A stretch of 64,000 nucleotides of DNA, from assembly GCF_013377995.1 (NCBI RefSeq), contig NZ_CP055305.1, forward strand, positions 2,046,001-2,110,000, in the 5' to 3' direction. The stretch comes from Mannheimia pernigra (GTDB lineage Bacteria; Pseudomonadota; Gammaproteobacteria; Enterobacterales; Pasteurellaceae). The position numbers and the translations under genes are program-made. Position 1 is the stretch's first letter. Every line of letters begins with the position of its first letter. Shown here in pieces: positions 1 through 7,743 of this stretch. Under the pieces are notes generated by a model, which was not told the DNA's origin, ran no database searches, and worked only from the letters and a program-made list of their open reading frames with translations.

Positions 1-485
1 TGAATGATTTTATTATTTAATACTGTATTGGGTAATTTTTCAGAAAAGTTGACCGCTTGTTGTAGATAAACCGCAACTTGGTGTTCTGCCTGCCAATAAC
101 GATAAAAATAAAGCAATCCATTTTGGAAGAGCATAGGAGCAATTTTTTCAGGCGAATCGCTAAAAGCAATATGATCCTTCAAGGTACATTGCCATTCAAG
201 CGGTGAAATTTTTCCAATTTTTTGCAAAATTTTCTCAAGCAAAAGGTGGTATTGAGGCTTTGCGTTGAGTTCAAACAGTGTTGAAAGCGTGAGAGAATTT
301 AATCGCAATGCTGTATGCCCTAGACCAACTTGATATGAGATCAATGCCGCCAACAATAGTGCAAGCTCTCTCTGCTTCTCTGAATAATTATATTGTTTTT
401 GTTTACTCTCAATAAAACAAGCAAATTGGTAGTTTAAATCAGAAATAATCTTCTCTTTTTTTAATTCAAGTAATAAATTCAGCAT
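1..485 (-). CDS. recD: RecD, exodeoxyribonuclease V alpha subunit (5' part only)
   Basis: RecD is the 5'-3' helicase subunit of the RecBCD nuclease that processes double-strand breaks. The open frame begins at an ATG at 485 and runs without a stop to the left edge, giving about 161 residues. They match the RecD N-terminal region: a short helix beginning MLNLLLELKKEK, a helical segment ending LAALISYQVGLGHTALRL, and a later block QNGLLYFYRYWQAE, which corresponds to the conserved LYLxRYWxxE element that precedes the helicase core. The Walker A motif would lie beyond the edge. The gene is divergent from alr, and an ACCGCTTGT uptake signal lies inside it near position 55. Identification rests on family resemblance of the N-domain only. 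Confidence 0.85.
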   Translation of the reverse strand, partial: MLNLLLELKKEKIISDLNYQFACFIESKQKQYNYSEKQRELALLLAALISYQVGLGHTALRLNSLTLSTLFELNAKPQYHLLLEKILQKIGKISPLEWQCTLKDHIAFSDSPEKIAPMLFQNGLLYFYRYWQAEHQVAVYLQQAVNFSEKLPNTVLNNKII

Positions 486-612
486 AATTGAACCATCGTC
501 CTATTAGAATTCTTCTTACAATAATACTAATCTTTTTTGCATTATTTGCTAAGGGATTTTTCATTTTGGGCGTATAATTTAGCGTTCTTATTATTTTATT
601 GTTCAGAAAAAT

Positions 613-1737
613 ATGAAACCAGCAACAGCAACTATTGATAGCCAGGCACTCAGGCATAATATCCAGCTCATTAAATCATTTGCACCCAATCAAAAATTAT
701 TGGCGATGATTAAAGCAAATGCGTATGGGCAAGGGTTGTTACCTGCTGCCAGCACTTTAGCGGATATGGTGGATGGTTTCGGTGTTGCTCGCTTGCGTGA
801 GGCTTTAGAAATTCAAGAAACTGGCTACACGGGCAAAATTGTGTTGATAGAGGGTTTTTTTGACCGTGAAGAGCTACTCAAAGCTCTTTCTCGCAAATTT
901 GATGCTGTCATTCATAACATTGAGCAACTTGAGCTGCTAGAAAAAGTCGCAAACGAGTGGAATGAAGAGCAAAAAAAAGGCTTTTGGACACGTAAGACAA
1001 AAATATACTTTCCCATTCATATCTGGCTAAAAATTGATACTGGTATGCACCGTTTGGGTATTCACCCCGAGCAGGTGGATCTGTTTGTAGAACGGTTGAA
1101 AAATTGCTCGCTGGTTAATTCCATCAGCTTTGTTAGCCATTTTAGCCGTGCAGATGAATTAGATTGTCGCTATACCGAAAAGCAAATTGACGTTTTTGAA
1201 CAAGCCACCGAAAAATATTCCCAACACGACCGCAGCATTTCTGCCTCAAGCGGTATTCTTTATTGGAAACAAGCCCATTATGACTGGGTTCGCCCGGGCA
1301 TTATTATGCACGGTATTTCTCCACATTATACTCCAATTACCGATTTAGGCTTTCAACCCGTAATGACGCTCTCATCCTCACTTATTGCCGTTCGTACCCA
1401 CAAAGCGGGTGAACCTGTTGGCTACGGCGGAGCGTGGATTAGCCCTAAAGACACTAAACTTGGCGTGATCGCAATGGGCTATGGCGATGGCTATCCTCGT
1501 AATGCGCCTGAAGGCACACCTGTGTTAATTAACGGCAGACTTGTGCCGATTGTGGGACGTGTTTCAATGGATATGCTGACTGTCGATTTAGGACAAAACA
1601 GCCAAGATAAAGTGGGCGATAACGCCATTTTTTGGGGAGAAAAATTACTGATTGAAGAAGTAGCAAAACACATCGGCGTAATTAGCTACGAGTTAATTAC
1701 CAAACTCACACCAAGAGTGATTTTTGAATATAAATAA
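613..1737 (+). CDS. alr: Alanine racemase
   Basis: This PLP enzyme interconverts L- and D-alanine for peptidoglycan synthesis in the cytoplasm. The 374-residue product has the full family architecture: the PLP-lysine motif MIKANAYGQG near residue 34 in an N-terminal TIM barrel, the catalytic tyrosine in VGYGGAW near residue 260, GYGDGYPRNAP shortly after, and GRVSMDML in the C-terminal beta domain. A TATAAT hexamer at 573-578 lies about 40 bp upstream and may belong to its promoter. The AraC-type gene follows at once, so the two are probably co-transcribed. Confidence 0.96.
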   Translation: MKPATATIDSQALRHNIQLIKSFAPNQKLLAMIKANAYGQGLLPAASTLADMVDGFGVARLREALEIQETGYTGKIVLIEGFFDREELLKALSRKFDAVIHNIEQLELLEKVANEWNEEQKKGFWTRKTKIYFPIHIWLKIDTGMHRLGIHPEQVDLFVERLKNCSLVNSISFVSHFSRADELDCRYTEKQIDVFEQATEKYSQHDRSISASSGILYWKQAHYDWVRPGIIMHGISPHYTPITDLGFQPVMTLSSSLIAVRTHKAGEPVGYGGAWISPKDTKLGVIAMGYGDGYPRNAPEGTPVLINGRLVPIVGRVSMDMLTVDLGQNSQDKVGDNAIFWGEKLLIEEVAKHIGVISYELITKLTPRVIFEYK

Positions 1738-1750
1738 TACGAATGATGAT

Positions 1751-2647
1751 ATGGACTATTTAGATAATCTTATCAAACTCCACCAAATTGAAGGTGAGAT
1801 CCAAGTAATTTGTCGCTTTCAAGGTGATTGGCAAATTAAAAATCCGCAAACCGAGCAACCAATCGGGGTATTTCATATTATTTCCCGAGGGCAATGTTGC
1901 GTAAAATTCGAAAATGAATGCCACCATTTGAAAGTGGGCGATGTTGTATTTTTGCCTTATGGCACTCAGCACGAGCTAGCAAGCTGTCCGACACTCTTAT
2001 CGGTATCAGACAGTCAGCTGATCCCGATTAAACAAGAGCCAATCGGGCCATTTATGCTCTGCCATAATCAGCAAGAAAGTGATTTTGAAATGTTTTGTGG
2101 CACCTTTCATTATAGAAACTCCTCAAATACCCCGTTGTTTGAGTTGCCGAAATGGCACTTATCTTCAGATAATGCTTCCATTTTAGCGTTACTGTCACTG
2201 TTGCAAAAAGAAAGCGAAAGCCAGCTGGGTAATAAATCCGTCATCAATGCGCTTGCTAGTGTGCTTTTTACCTATCTTGTTCGAGATTATATGAATCATT
2301 ACGAGCTGAAAAGTGGCACATTGAGCCTACTGCAAGATAAACGATTACAAAATGCCGTGCAGGCAATGCTCAATCAGCCTGAAGCAGCTTGGTCAATGGA
2401 CGTCTTGGCTGAACGCTGTGCAATGTCTCGCTCCAATTTTATTCGGACATTCAAAGAGAAATGTGGCATTTCAGCAGGGCAATTTCTGACCGAACTTCGA
2501 TTACAAAAAGCGGAAATACTGCTGCAACATAGCGAGCTTTCCATTCAACAAATTGCTCTAGCCGTAGGCTACCAGTCTGAAGCTCATTTCAGTAAGTTGT
2601 TTAAAACCTACAAGAACAGCTCACCAAGCCAATTCCGTAAAGTATAA
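1751..2647 (+). CDS. AraC-family transcriptional regulator with N-terminal cupin domain
   Basis: The roughly 298-residue protein has a cupin-like sensor half (FHIISRGQC near residue 45, VGDVVFLPYGTQHEL near residue 75) and a C-terminal AraC double helix-turn-helix. The first HTH is in MDVLAERCAMSRSNFIRTF; the second is in IQQIALAVGYQSEAHFSKLF and is followed by the family ending SPSQFRKV. An in-frame ATG at 1724 would add nine residues and overlap alr by 14 bases; the ATG at 1751 gives the MDYLDNLI start usual for such proteins. Neither has a strong ribosome binding site. The effector and targets cannot be read from the sequence. Co-transcription with alr looks likely. Confidence 0.85.
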   Translation: MDYLDNLIKLHQIEGEIQVICRFQGDWQIKNPQTEQPIGVFHIISRGQCCVKFENECHHLKVGDVVFLPYGTQHELASCPTLLSVSDSQLIPIKQEPIGPFMLCHNQQESDFEMFCGTFHYRNSSNTPLFELPKWHLSSDNASILALLSLLQKESESQLGNKSVINALASVLFTYLVRDYMNHYELKSGTLSLLQDKRLQNAVQAMLNQPEAAWSMDVLAERCAMSRSNFIRTFKEKCGISAGQFLTELRLQKAEILLQHSELSIQQIALAVGYQSEAHFSKLFKTYKNSSPSQFRKV

Positions 2648-2648
2648 A

Positions 2649-2680
2649 AAATCCGCTGATAACACAGCGGATTTGTCTAT
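2649..2680. terminator. Bidirectional intrinsic terminator between the AraC-type gene and dmsC
   Basis: A perfect 10-bp stem (AAATCCGCTG / CAGCGGATTT) with a six-base loop lies between two convergent genes. It is flanked by A-rich sequence on the left and T-rich sequence on the right, so it can serve both strands. Confidence 0.8.
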
Positions 2681-2693
2681 TTTCAACCCAGTA

Positions 2694-3614
2694 TCAGCCG
2701 CCTAAGGCCTTTAAACCTACCGTCATATGTGTGCCGTAAAACAATGTTCTGGCAATCAATTCACCAGCGATAACCAATACCAAACCAAGGCTACTCAATG
2801 CGACCAGCTGTTTTTTTACGCTCACAAACAATAATCCTAACCCAACTACAATCAAAATGAAGCGGATTACGCTATAAGTGGCATAGCTTGGTATAAGTTC
2901 TAATGCACTAAAAATAGCTGTTTTAGTTTGGGCCAGATGTTGATAATGAAAGAAAGAGACCACTAACGCCACCGCAGCAAACACAGCAGCCAAGATCGCA
3001 AAGCCTTTCTGCCCCCTTTCTACTTTTGCCAGTTGTAACAAAGTAACTGTTAATGCTGAACCCGCTAAAAGAGCTGTTAAACCGAATGAAAGTGGGGTAA
3101 AAAGGGTATTCCACGTTGGTACAGTTGGAATTAAGTAAAGGCGAGCCATTGCCCATATAAAAATCACACCGCTAAGTGCAACGATAACTCGCCCAAACCC
3201 AGCCCAGCCTTGTGGCAATTTATTAGTAATCGGCACGATAAAGTGAGCCAAAGCACTAGCAAGCGGTAATTTTTTGCCATTTTTTTGCAAAAAACCAGAC
3301 GTTGCCACCACCCAATAAGCACTGCCTAAGGCAAAGAATATTGAACCAGTGAAAATTTCATTACTCAAATCTGATGCCCCAACACGGTTTAACGCATTAA
3401 AGGCACGCTCAGGCGAGCCAAGATGGGTGGTAGAAGCTACAAAGCCAAGTGCCATTAACACCCATAACACCGTCATTGCGTAGTGTAAACGATCTGCACT
3501 CGCCTTTCCTTGCGGGGTAAGTAGCACCACACATAGTCCAATAAATGCACCAACTACCGCTTGAGCAAAGACGGTAAAGAAAACAAGGGGTAATTCGTGT
3601 AATCCTGCACCCAT
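2694..3614 (-). CDS. dmsC: DmsC, membrane anchor of anaerobic dimethyl sulfoxide reductase
   Basis: DmsC anchors the DmsAB dimer in the inner membrane and passes electrons from menaquinol. The 306-residue product is highly hydrophobic with about eight predicted membrane segments. It opens with the family block MGAGLHELPLVFFTVFAQA and carries the conserved STTHLGSPERAFNALNR loop. It is the last gene of dmsABC, one base after dmsB. It is slightly longer than the E. coli protein (287 residues), mostly in the last third. Context and motifs together leave little doubt. Confidence 0.93.
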   Translation of the reverse strand: MGAGLHELPLVFFTVFAQAVVGAFIGLCVVLLTPQGKASADRLHYAMTVLWVLMALGFVASTTHLGSPERAFNALNRVGASDLSNEIFTGSIFFALGSAYWVVATSGFLQKNGKKLPLASALAHFIVPITNKLPQGWAGFGRVIVALSGVIFIWAMARLYLIPTVPTWNTLFTPLSFGLTALLAGSALTVTLLQLAKVERGQKGFAILAAVFAAVALVVSFFHYQHLAQTKTAIFSALELIPSYATYSVIRFILIVVGLGLLFVSVKKQLVALSSLGLVLVIAGELIARTLFYGTHMTVGLKALGG

Positions 3615-3615
3615 T

Positions 3616-4236
3616 TTAAACCTCCTTCGGATTAGCTAAGAAACCGCCATCAAAATCTGTCGGTTTAGCATTACTGTTTAAACGTAAGGCTATATTTGGA
3701 TTGGTATAGCTAGATGGTGGCAATGGGGCAACATCTTTGATGTCGCCATATTTCTCACGCAACTCATCGATTGGCAATAAATCCAATGCACGTAATGGGC
3801 AAGATTCCACACACATCGGTTTTAAACCTTGTTCTACACGCTCAAAGCAACCATCGCATTTCGTCATTCGGCCTGTGCGTTGGTTAAATTGCGGTGCACC
3901 GTATGGACAAGCCATTGAGCAATATTGGCAACCAATACAAACATCTTGGTTTACCACTACAAAGCCATCTTCACGTTTGTGCATTGCACCACTTGGGCAA
4001 ACACTCGCACAAGCAGGGTTATCACAATGATTACAAGAGATTGAAAGATAGTAGGAAAACACATCTTGTGTCCACGCATCACCTTCTGCTTTCCAATCTC
4101 CGCCACAAAATTCATAAATACGGCGGAAACTCACATCAGGGCTTAAATCTTTGTAGTCTTTACAGGCTAATTCGCACGTTTTGCAACCCGTGCAACGCTG
4201 AGAATCAATATAAAAACCATACTGTTTTTTACTCAT
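3616..4236 (-). CDS. dmsB: DmsB, iron-sulfur electron transfer subunit of DMSO reductase
   Basis: The 206-residue ferredoxin-type subunit carries four [4Fe-4S] clusters between DmsC and DmsA. Four cysteine groups are visible: CTGCKTCELACKD near residue 16, CNHCDNPACASVCPSGA near residue 68, CIGCQYCSMACPYGAP near residue 100, and CDGCFERV followed by CVESCP near residues 127 and 143. Length and spacing match the DmsB/NrfC family. It lies between dmsA (11 bases upstream) and dmsC in one operon. A strong GGAGGAG Shine-Dalgarno precedes its ATG. Confidence 0.95.
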   Translation of the reverse strand: MSKKQYGFYIDSQRCTGCKTCELACKDYKDLSPDVSFRRIYEFCGGDWKAEGDAWTQDVFSYYLSISCNHCDNPACASVCPSGAMHKREDGFVVVNQDVCIGCQYCSMACPYGAPQFNQRTGRMTKCDGCFERVEQGLKPMCVESCPLRALDLLPIDELREKYGDIKDVAPLPPSSYTNPNIALRLNSNAKPTDFDGGFLANPKEV

Positions 4237-4247
4237 TTCTCTCCTCC

Positions 4248-6689
4248 TTATCCTGAAACTCGTTCAATTTGAACTAAATTGGTATGCTGCGGATTACCTT
4301 TTGATAATGGCGATGGTCTTTGCGTAGTTAACACGTTAAAACTACCATTGTGATCTACACGATTACCATCTGGCATATACCAAGCACCTTCTCCCATTGC
4401 CGTTACGCCAGGCATAATTCTTGGTGTAACATTTGCCATAACACGAGTTTCACCGCGATCATTAAATATCCGCACAGTGTCTCCATTTTTAATACCCCGT
4501 TTTTGTGCATCAATCGGGTTAATCCAAACCGATTGTAAAGACGCCTGTTGTAATACATCTACATTGCCATAAGTAGAGTGAACGCGTGATTTATAATGGA
4601 AGCCAACTAATTGCAGTGGAAATTGTTCACGTTTAGGATCGTCCCACCCTTCAAATTGGCGAGTATAAATCGGTAATGGACTAATTACATCGCCCTCTGG
4701 TAACTCCCATGTTGCGGCAATTTTCGCTAATCGTTCAGAATAAATCTCAATTTTGCCCGATGGTGTCGTCAGCGGATTATTGATCGGATCTTCACGGAAT
4801 TTCTTAAACGCAACCAGATGCCCGCTCGGATCTTTCTGCTTGATAATTCCACGCTCACGGAATGCTTCAAAGGTAATGTCTTTAAAAAACGGATTTTTCT
4901 CTTGGGTTTGAGCATAAAGGTGACGCAGCCACTCTTCTTGAGTTCGACCTTCAGTGAATATCTCTTTCACCCCCATTTTTTCCGCAATGCCTGAGTAAAT
5001 CTCATAGACTGGTTTACACTCAAATTGTGGCTCAATCGCTTTGTCGGCAAAAATTACATAACCCATATTACCTGCCGAACCGTCCATACAGAAATCAGGT
5101 TGCTCCGATGTAGTACAATCTGGCAGAAGAATATCTGCATATTTAGCGGTAGAAGTCATATGGTTATCAATCACGACCAACATTTCTAATTTGCTTTCAT
5201 CCTGCAAAATTTCGTGGGTGCGATTGATGTCGGAATGTTGATTAATAATGCAGTTTCCTGCATAGTTCATAATAAATTTAATGTTTTGATTGAGCTTTTC
5301 AGCACCTTTTAAACCGTCTTTGAGGGCAGTCATTTCCTCACCACGAGTGACCGCATCTGTCCACATAAAGATGGGGATTTTCGCATTAATCGGATTTTTA
5401 TGCACAGGCATACGCACAAAAGGTATGGTATAGAATCCTTCACGAGAACCACTGTTACCGCCACTAATTCCTACATTCCCCGTTAAACACGCTAACATTG
5501 CAATCGCACGAGCGGCTTGTTCGCCATTTGCGTGGCGTTGCGGCCCCCAACCTTGACAGATATAGGCTGGTTTAGTCGTAGCAATTTCACGAGCAAGCTC
5601 AATAATACGAGCTTGTGGAATACCCGTAATTTTTTCTGCCCATTCTGGCGTTTTAGCGGTTTTATCATCACCCTCGCCTAAAATATAGGCTTTGTAATGC
5701 CCATTTTTAGGGGCTGATTCGGGTAAGCTTTTCTCATCATAGCCAATACAATAGGTATCTAGGAATGCCTGATCGACCAAATTTTCGGTAATCATAACAA
5801 ACGCCATTCCCTCGATTAATGCTGCATCCGTACCAGGACGAATAGGCACCCACTCCCCACGCCCTGCAATAGTGTCATTATAACGAGGATCAATCATAAT
5901 GGTTTTAGCTTGCGAACGCTCTTGAGCTTGCTGATAAAGATAAGTCACTCCTCCTCCACTCATACGAGTTTCCGCAGGGTTGTTACCAAAATAAACAACC
6001 AATTTAGCGTTTTCGATATCGGTTGGGCTATTACCTGCATTACTGCCGTACATATACGGAATGGCTTCAAAAATTTGCGAATAGCTGTAAGTGCCGTGGT
6101 GTCCGAGGCAGCCACCAATACTATTCATAAAACGACTAGAAATACTACGAGGTGGCGGATAACTCGCCGCAACGGTTGCACCGAGTGTACCCGTTGCAAA
6201 AGGTAGATATAACGCCTCATTACCATATTGGGCAATAATGCGTTTTAAATTGGAAGCAATCTCTTCAAAAGCCTCATCCCACGAAATGCGTTTAAATTTA
6301 CCTTCGCCACGCTTGCCTACCCGCTTCATCGGATATTTCAAACGATCTGGATTATACACACGGCGACGCATAGAACGCCCCCTTGCACAGGCTCGCACTT
6401 GATGGAAATCGCCATAAACATCCGAGCCTAAATTATCGGTTTCCACATATTTAATCACGCCATCTTGAACGTGCATACGCAACGGGCAACGACTGTGACA
6501 ATTAACCGTACAAGCACTCCAAACCAATTTTTCTTCACCTAAATTAGCAACTGGCTTGATTTCTGCTTTAGCTTTAGCAATCGGAATTTGTACACCGCTT
6601 GCTGCTAATGCAACACCGCCCACCGCAGCGGAGCCTTTTAAAAAGGCACGTCTATCCAGACACAGAGGTGTTTCAGATTTATTCTGCAT
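4248..6689 (-). CDS. dmsA: DmsA, molybdopterin catalytic subunit of anaerobic DMSO reductase
   Basis: DmsA reduces DMSO and related S- or N-oxides during anaerobic respiration. Starting at the ATG at 6689 gives 813 residues (E. coli 814), with GGGGGAAA just upstream as ribosome binding site; an in-frame GTG at 6701 is less likely. The leader has the Tat motif RRAFLKG, so export is as a folded, cofactor-loaded protein. Also visible are the N-terminal cluster motif CTVNCHSRC, then RACARGRS, the molybdenum site region GCLGHHGTYSYSQ, and a C-terminal dinucleotide-binding domain. It is first in dmsABC and sits behind an FNR-type promoter. Confidence 0.96.
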   Translation of the reverse strand: MQNKSETPLCLDRRAFLKGSAAVGGVALAASGVQIPIAKAKAEIKPVANLGEEKLVWSACTVNCHSRCPLRMHVQDGVIKYVETDNLGSDVYGDFHQVRACARGRSMRRRVYNPDRLKYPMKRVGKRGEGKFKRISWDEAFEEIASNLKRIIAQYGNEALYLPFATGTLGATVAASYPPPRSISSRFMNSIGGCLGHHGTYSYSQIFEAIPYMYGSNAGNSPTDIENAKLVVYFGNNPAETRMSGGGVTYLYQQAQERSQAKTIMIDPRYNDTIAGRGEWVPIRPGTDAALIEGMAFVMITENLVDQAFLDTYCIGYDEKSLPESAPKNGHYKAYILGEGDDKTAKTPEWAEKITGIPQARIIELAREIATTKPAYICQGWGPQRHANGEQAARAIAMLACLTGNVGISGGNSGSREGFYTIPFVRMPVHKNPINAKIPIFMWTDAVTRGEEMTALKDGLKGAEKLNQNIKFIMNYAGNCIINQHSDINRTHEILQDESKLEMLVVIDNHMTSTAKYADILLPDCTTSEQPDFCMDGSAGNMGYVIFADKAIEPQFECKPVYEIYSGIAEKMGVKEIFTEGRTQEEWLRHLYAQTQEKNPFFKDITFEAFRERGIIKQKDPSGHLVAFKKFREDPINNPLTTPSGKIEIYSERLAKIAATWELPEGDVISPLPIYTRQFEGWDDPKREQFPLQLVGFHYKSRVHSTYGNVDVLQQASLQSVWINPIDAQKRGIKNGDTVRIFNDRGETRVMANVTPRIMPGVTAMGEGAWYMPDGNRVDHNGSFNVLTTQRPSPLSKGNPQHTNLVQIERVSG

Positions 6690-6717
6690 AGTTTCCCCCA
6701 CAAAAGATCAATAAAAA

Positions 6718-6766
6718 CAGGAAAACTATACCGTTTCATCGGCAAGGGGTTATTGATCAACGTCAA
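6718..6766 (-). promoter_or_regulatory. FNR-dependent class II promoter of dmsABC
   Basis: On the minus strand TTGACGTTGATCAA (6753-6766) matches the FNR consensus TTGAT-N4-ATCAA in nine of ten specified bases. A -10 hexamer TATAGT lies at 6725-6730. With the transcription start about seven bases below it (near 6718), the FNR site is centred at -41.5, the standard class II position. No good -35 hexamer is present, as expected when FNR replaces it. Oxygen-repressed expression is the inference. Confidence 0.75.
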
Positions 6767-6883
6767 TTTCCCCAAAAGGTTGGACTAAACCGCAAAAGGT
6801 TTAGACTATTGTGCAGGCAAGTTGCTTAGCGTTTTAACCACACAGCAACATTTTCTTTGGCTTTGTTGCCAAGTGAAGCTCAA

Positions 6884-7480
6884 TTAACGATAAAGTTGCA
6901 GAGCAAGCGGTTGAATTTCCAAATTTTTTTGCAAATCAAGCAATAACGCTTCAGCAAGAATGCCCAAGCCTTGATAAAACGGGGTTGATGTAGCATTAAA
7001 TAACTCAAAAAAGCGATATGCCCAAGGCAGAAAATGCTCTGCCAAAAATGGTTTGAGCAAATGCTGATTTTCATCAAGCAAATAAGCGGTGAGCATTAAC
7101 ATTAAGCCGATATGATCTTCTGGCTCATTTTGATTTAAAGAAAAATCAATGCCACTATGTTGCAAAAAAGCTCGCAACGCTAGCAAACTCTCGCCAAACA
7201 CAACGCTCTCTTTATCCAAATAGACCGATCCCCACGGCGGAGCTGGCAAATTATTCGGCCCGATAAATAAGGCTTGATAGTCAGCCTCAATCTGCTCATC
7301 CGCCACCTTTTGCAAATTTTGCTGAATTTCAGACCGCTTGTTTTCACTGAGAAAGTGACAGTCTGCTTGCCAAGCCCCCGTTTGAAACAGAGCAATAAGC
7401 GGTTTATTTTGAGGCTCATTAGGCGGGTAAAAAAACAGCGAGCCGATAATTCGAGTAAGTGGTGAATAGTATTGTTCCAT
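6884..7480 (-). CDS. dmsD: DmsD-type Tat proofreading chaperone for DmsA
   Basis: The 198-residue protein belongs to the TorD/DmsD/NarJ family of redox enzyme maturation proteins, which bind the twin-arginine leader of the catalytic subunit until its cofactor is inserted. Diagnostic blocks are ALFIGPNNLPAPPWGSVYLD near residue 69, ESVVFGES near residue 91 and EPEDHIGLML near residue 119. It is all-helical with no signal peptide. It lies upstream of dmsA, separated by 194 bases that hold the FNR promoter, rather than downstream of dmsC as in H. influenzae. It may therefore have its own expression. Confidence 0.88.
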   Translation of the reverse strand: MEQYYSPLTRIIGSLFFYPPNEPQNKPLIALFQTGAWQADCHFLSENKRSEIQQNLQKVADEQIEADYQALFIGPNNLPAPPWGSVYLDKESVVFGESLLALRAFLQHSGIDFSLNQNEPEDHIGLMLMLTAYLLDENQHLLKPFLAEHFLPWAYRFFELFNATSTPFYQGLGILAEALLLDLQKNLEIQPLALQLYR

Positions 7481-7585
7481 AGTGAATCCAAATGCAAAAT
7501 AAATGTAGCCAAATATTAGCCTAAAAGAGCAATTTAGTTAAGTTTTGCTCGTAACAATCTACATTATAGGCAATAGAAATAATAA

Positions 7586-7632
7586 ACAAGCGGTCATATT
7601 TTGCAAAATTTTTACAAAATATGACCGCTTGT
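7586..7632. terminator. Inverted pair of uptake signals forming a 47-bp hairpin (left copy)
   Basis: ACAAGCGGTCATATTTTG and its complement flank a short A/T-rich core, giving a long near-perfect palindrome followed by T-rich sequence. It lies just downstream of the autotransporter gene and probably ends its transcript. The same 47 bases recur exactly at 10913-10959. Confidence 0.75.
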
Positions 7633-7743
7633 GCATTTTTACTTTTTAACGCTTCTTGAATATTTCATTCAAAAAAACCACGCTTGTAAGCGCTCTTTTG
7701 ATTGCTTACAAGCGATCTACTATGCAGACTTTTTGCACATCAA

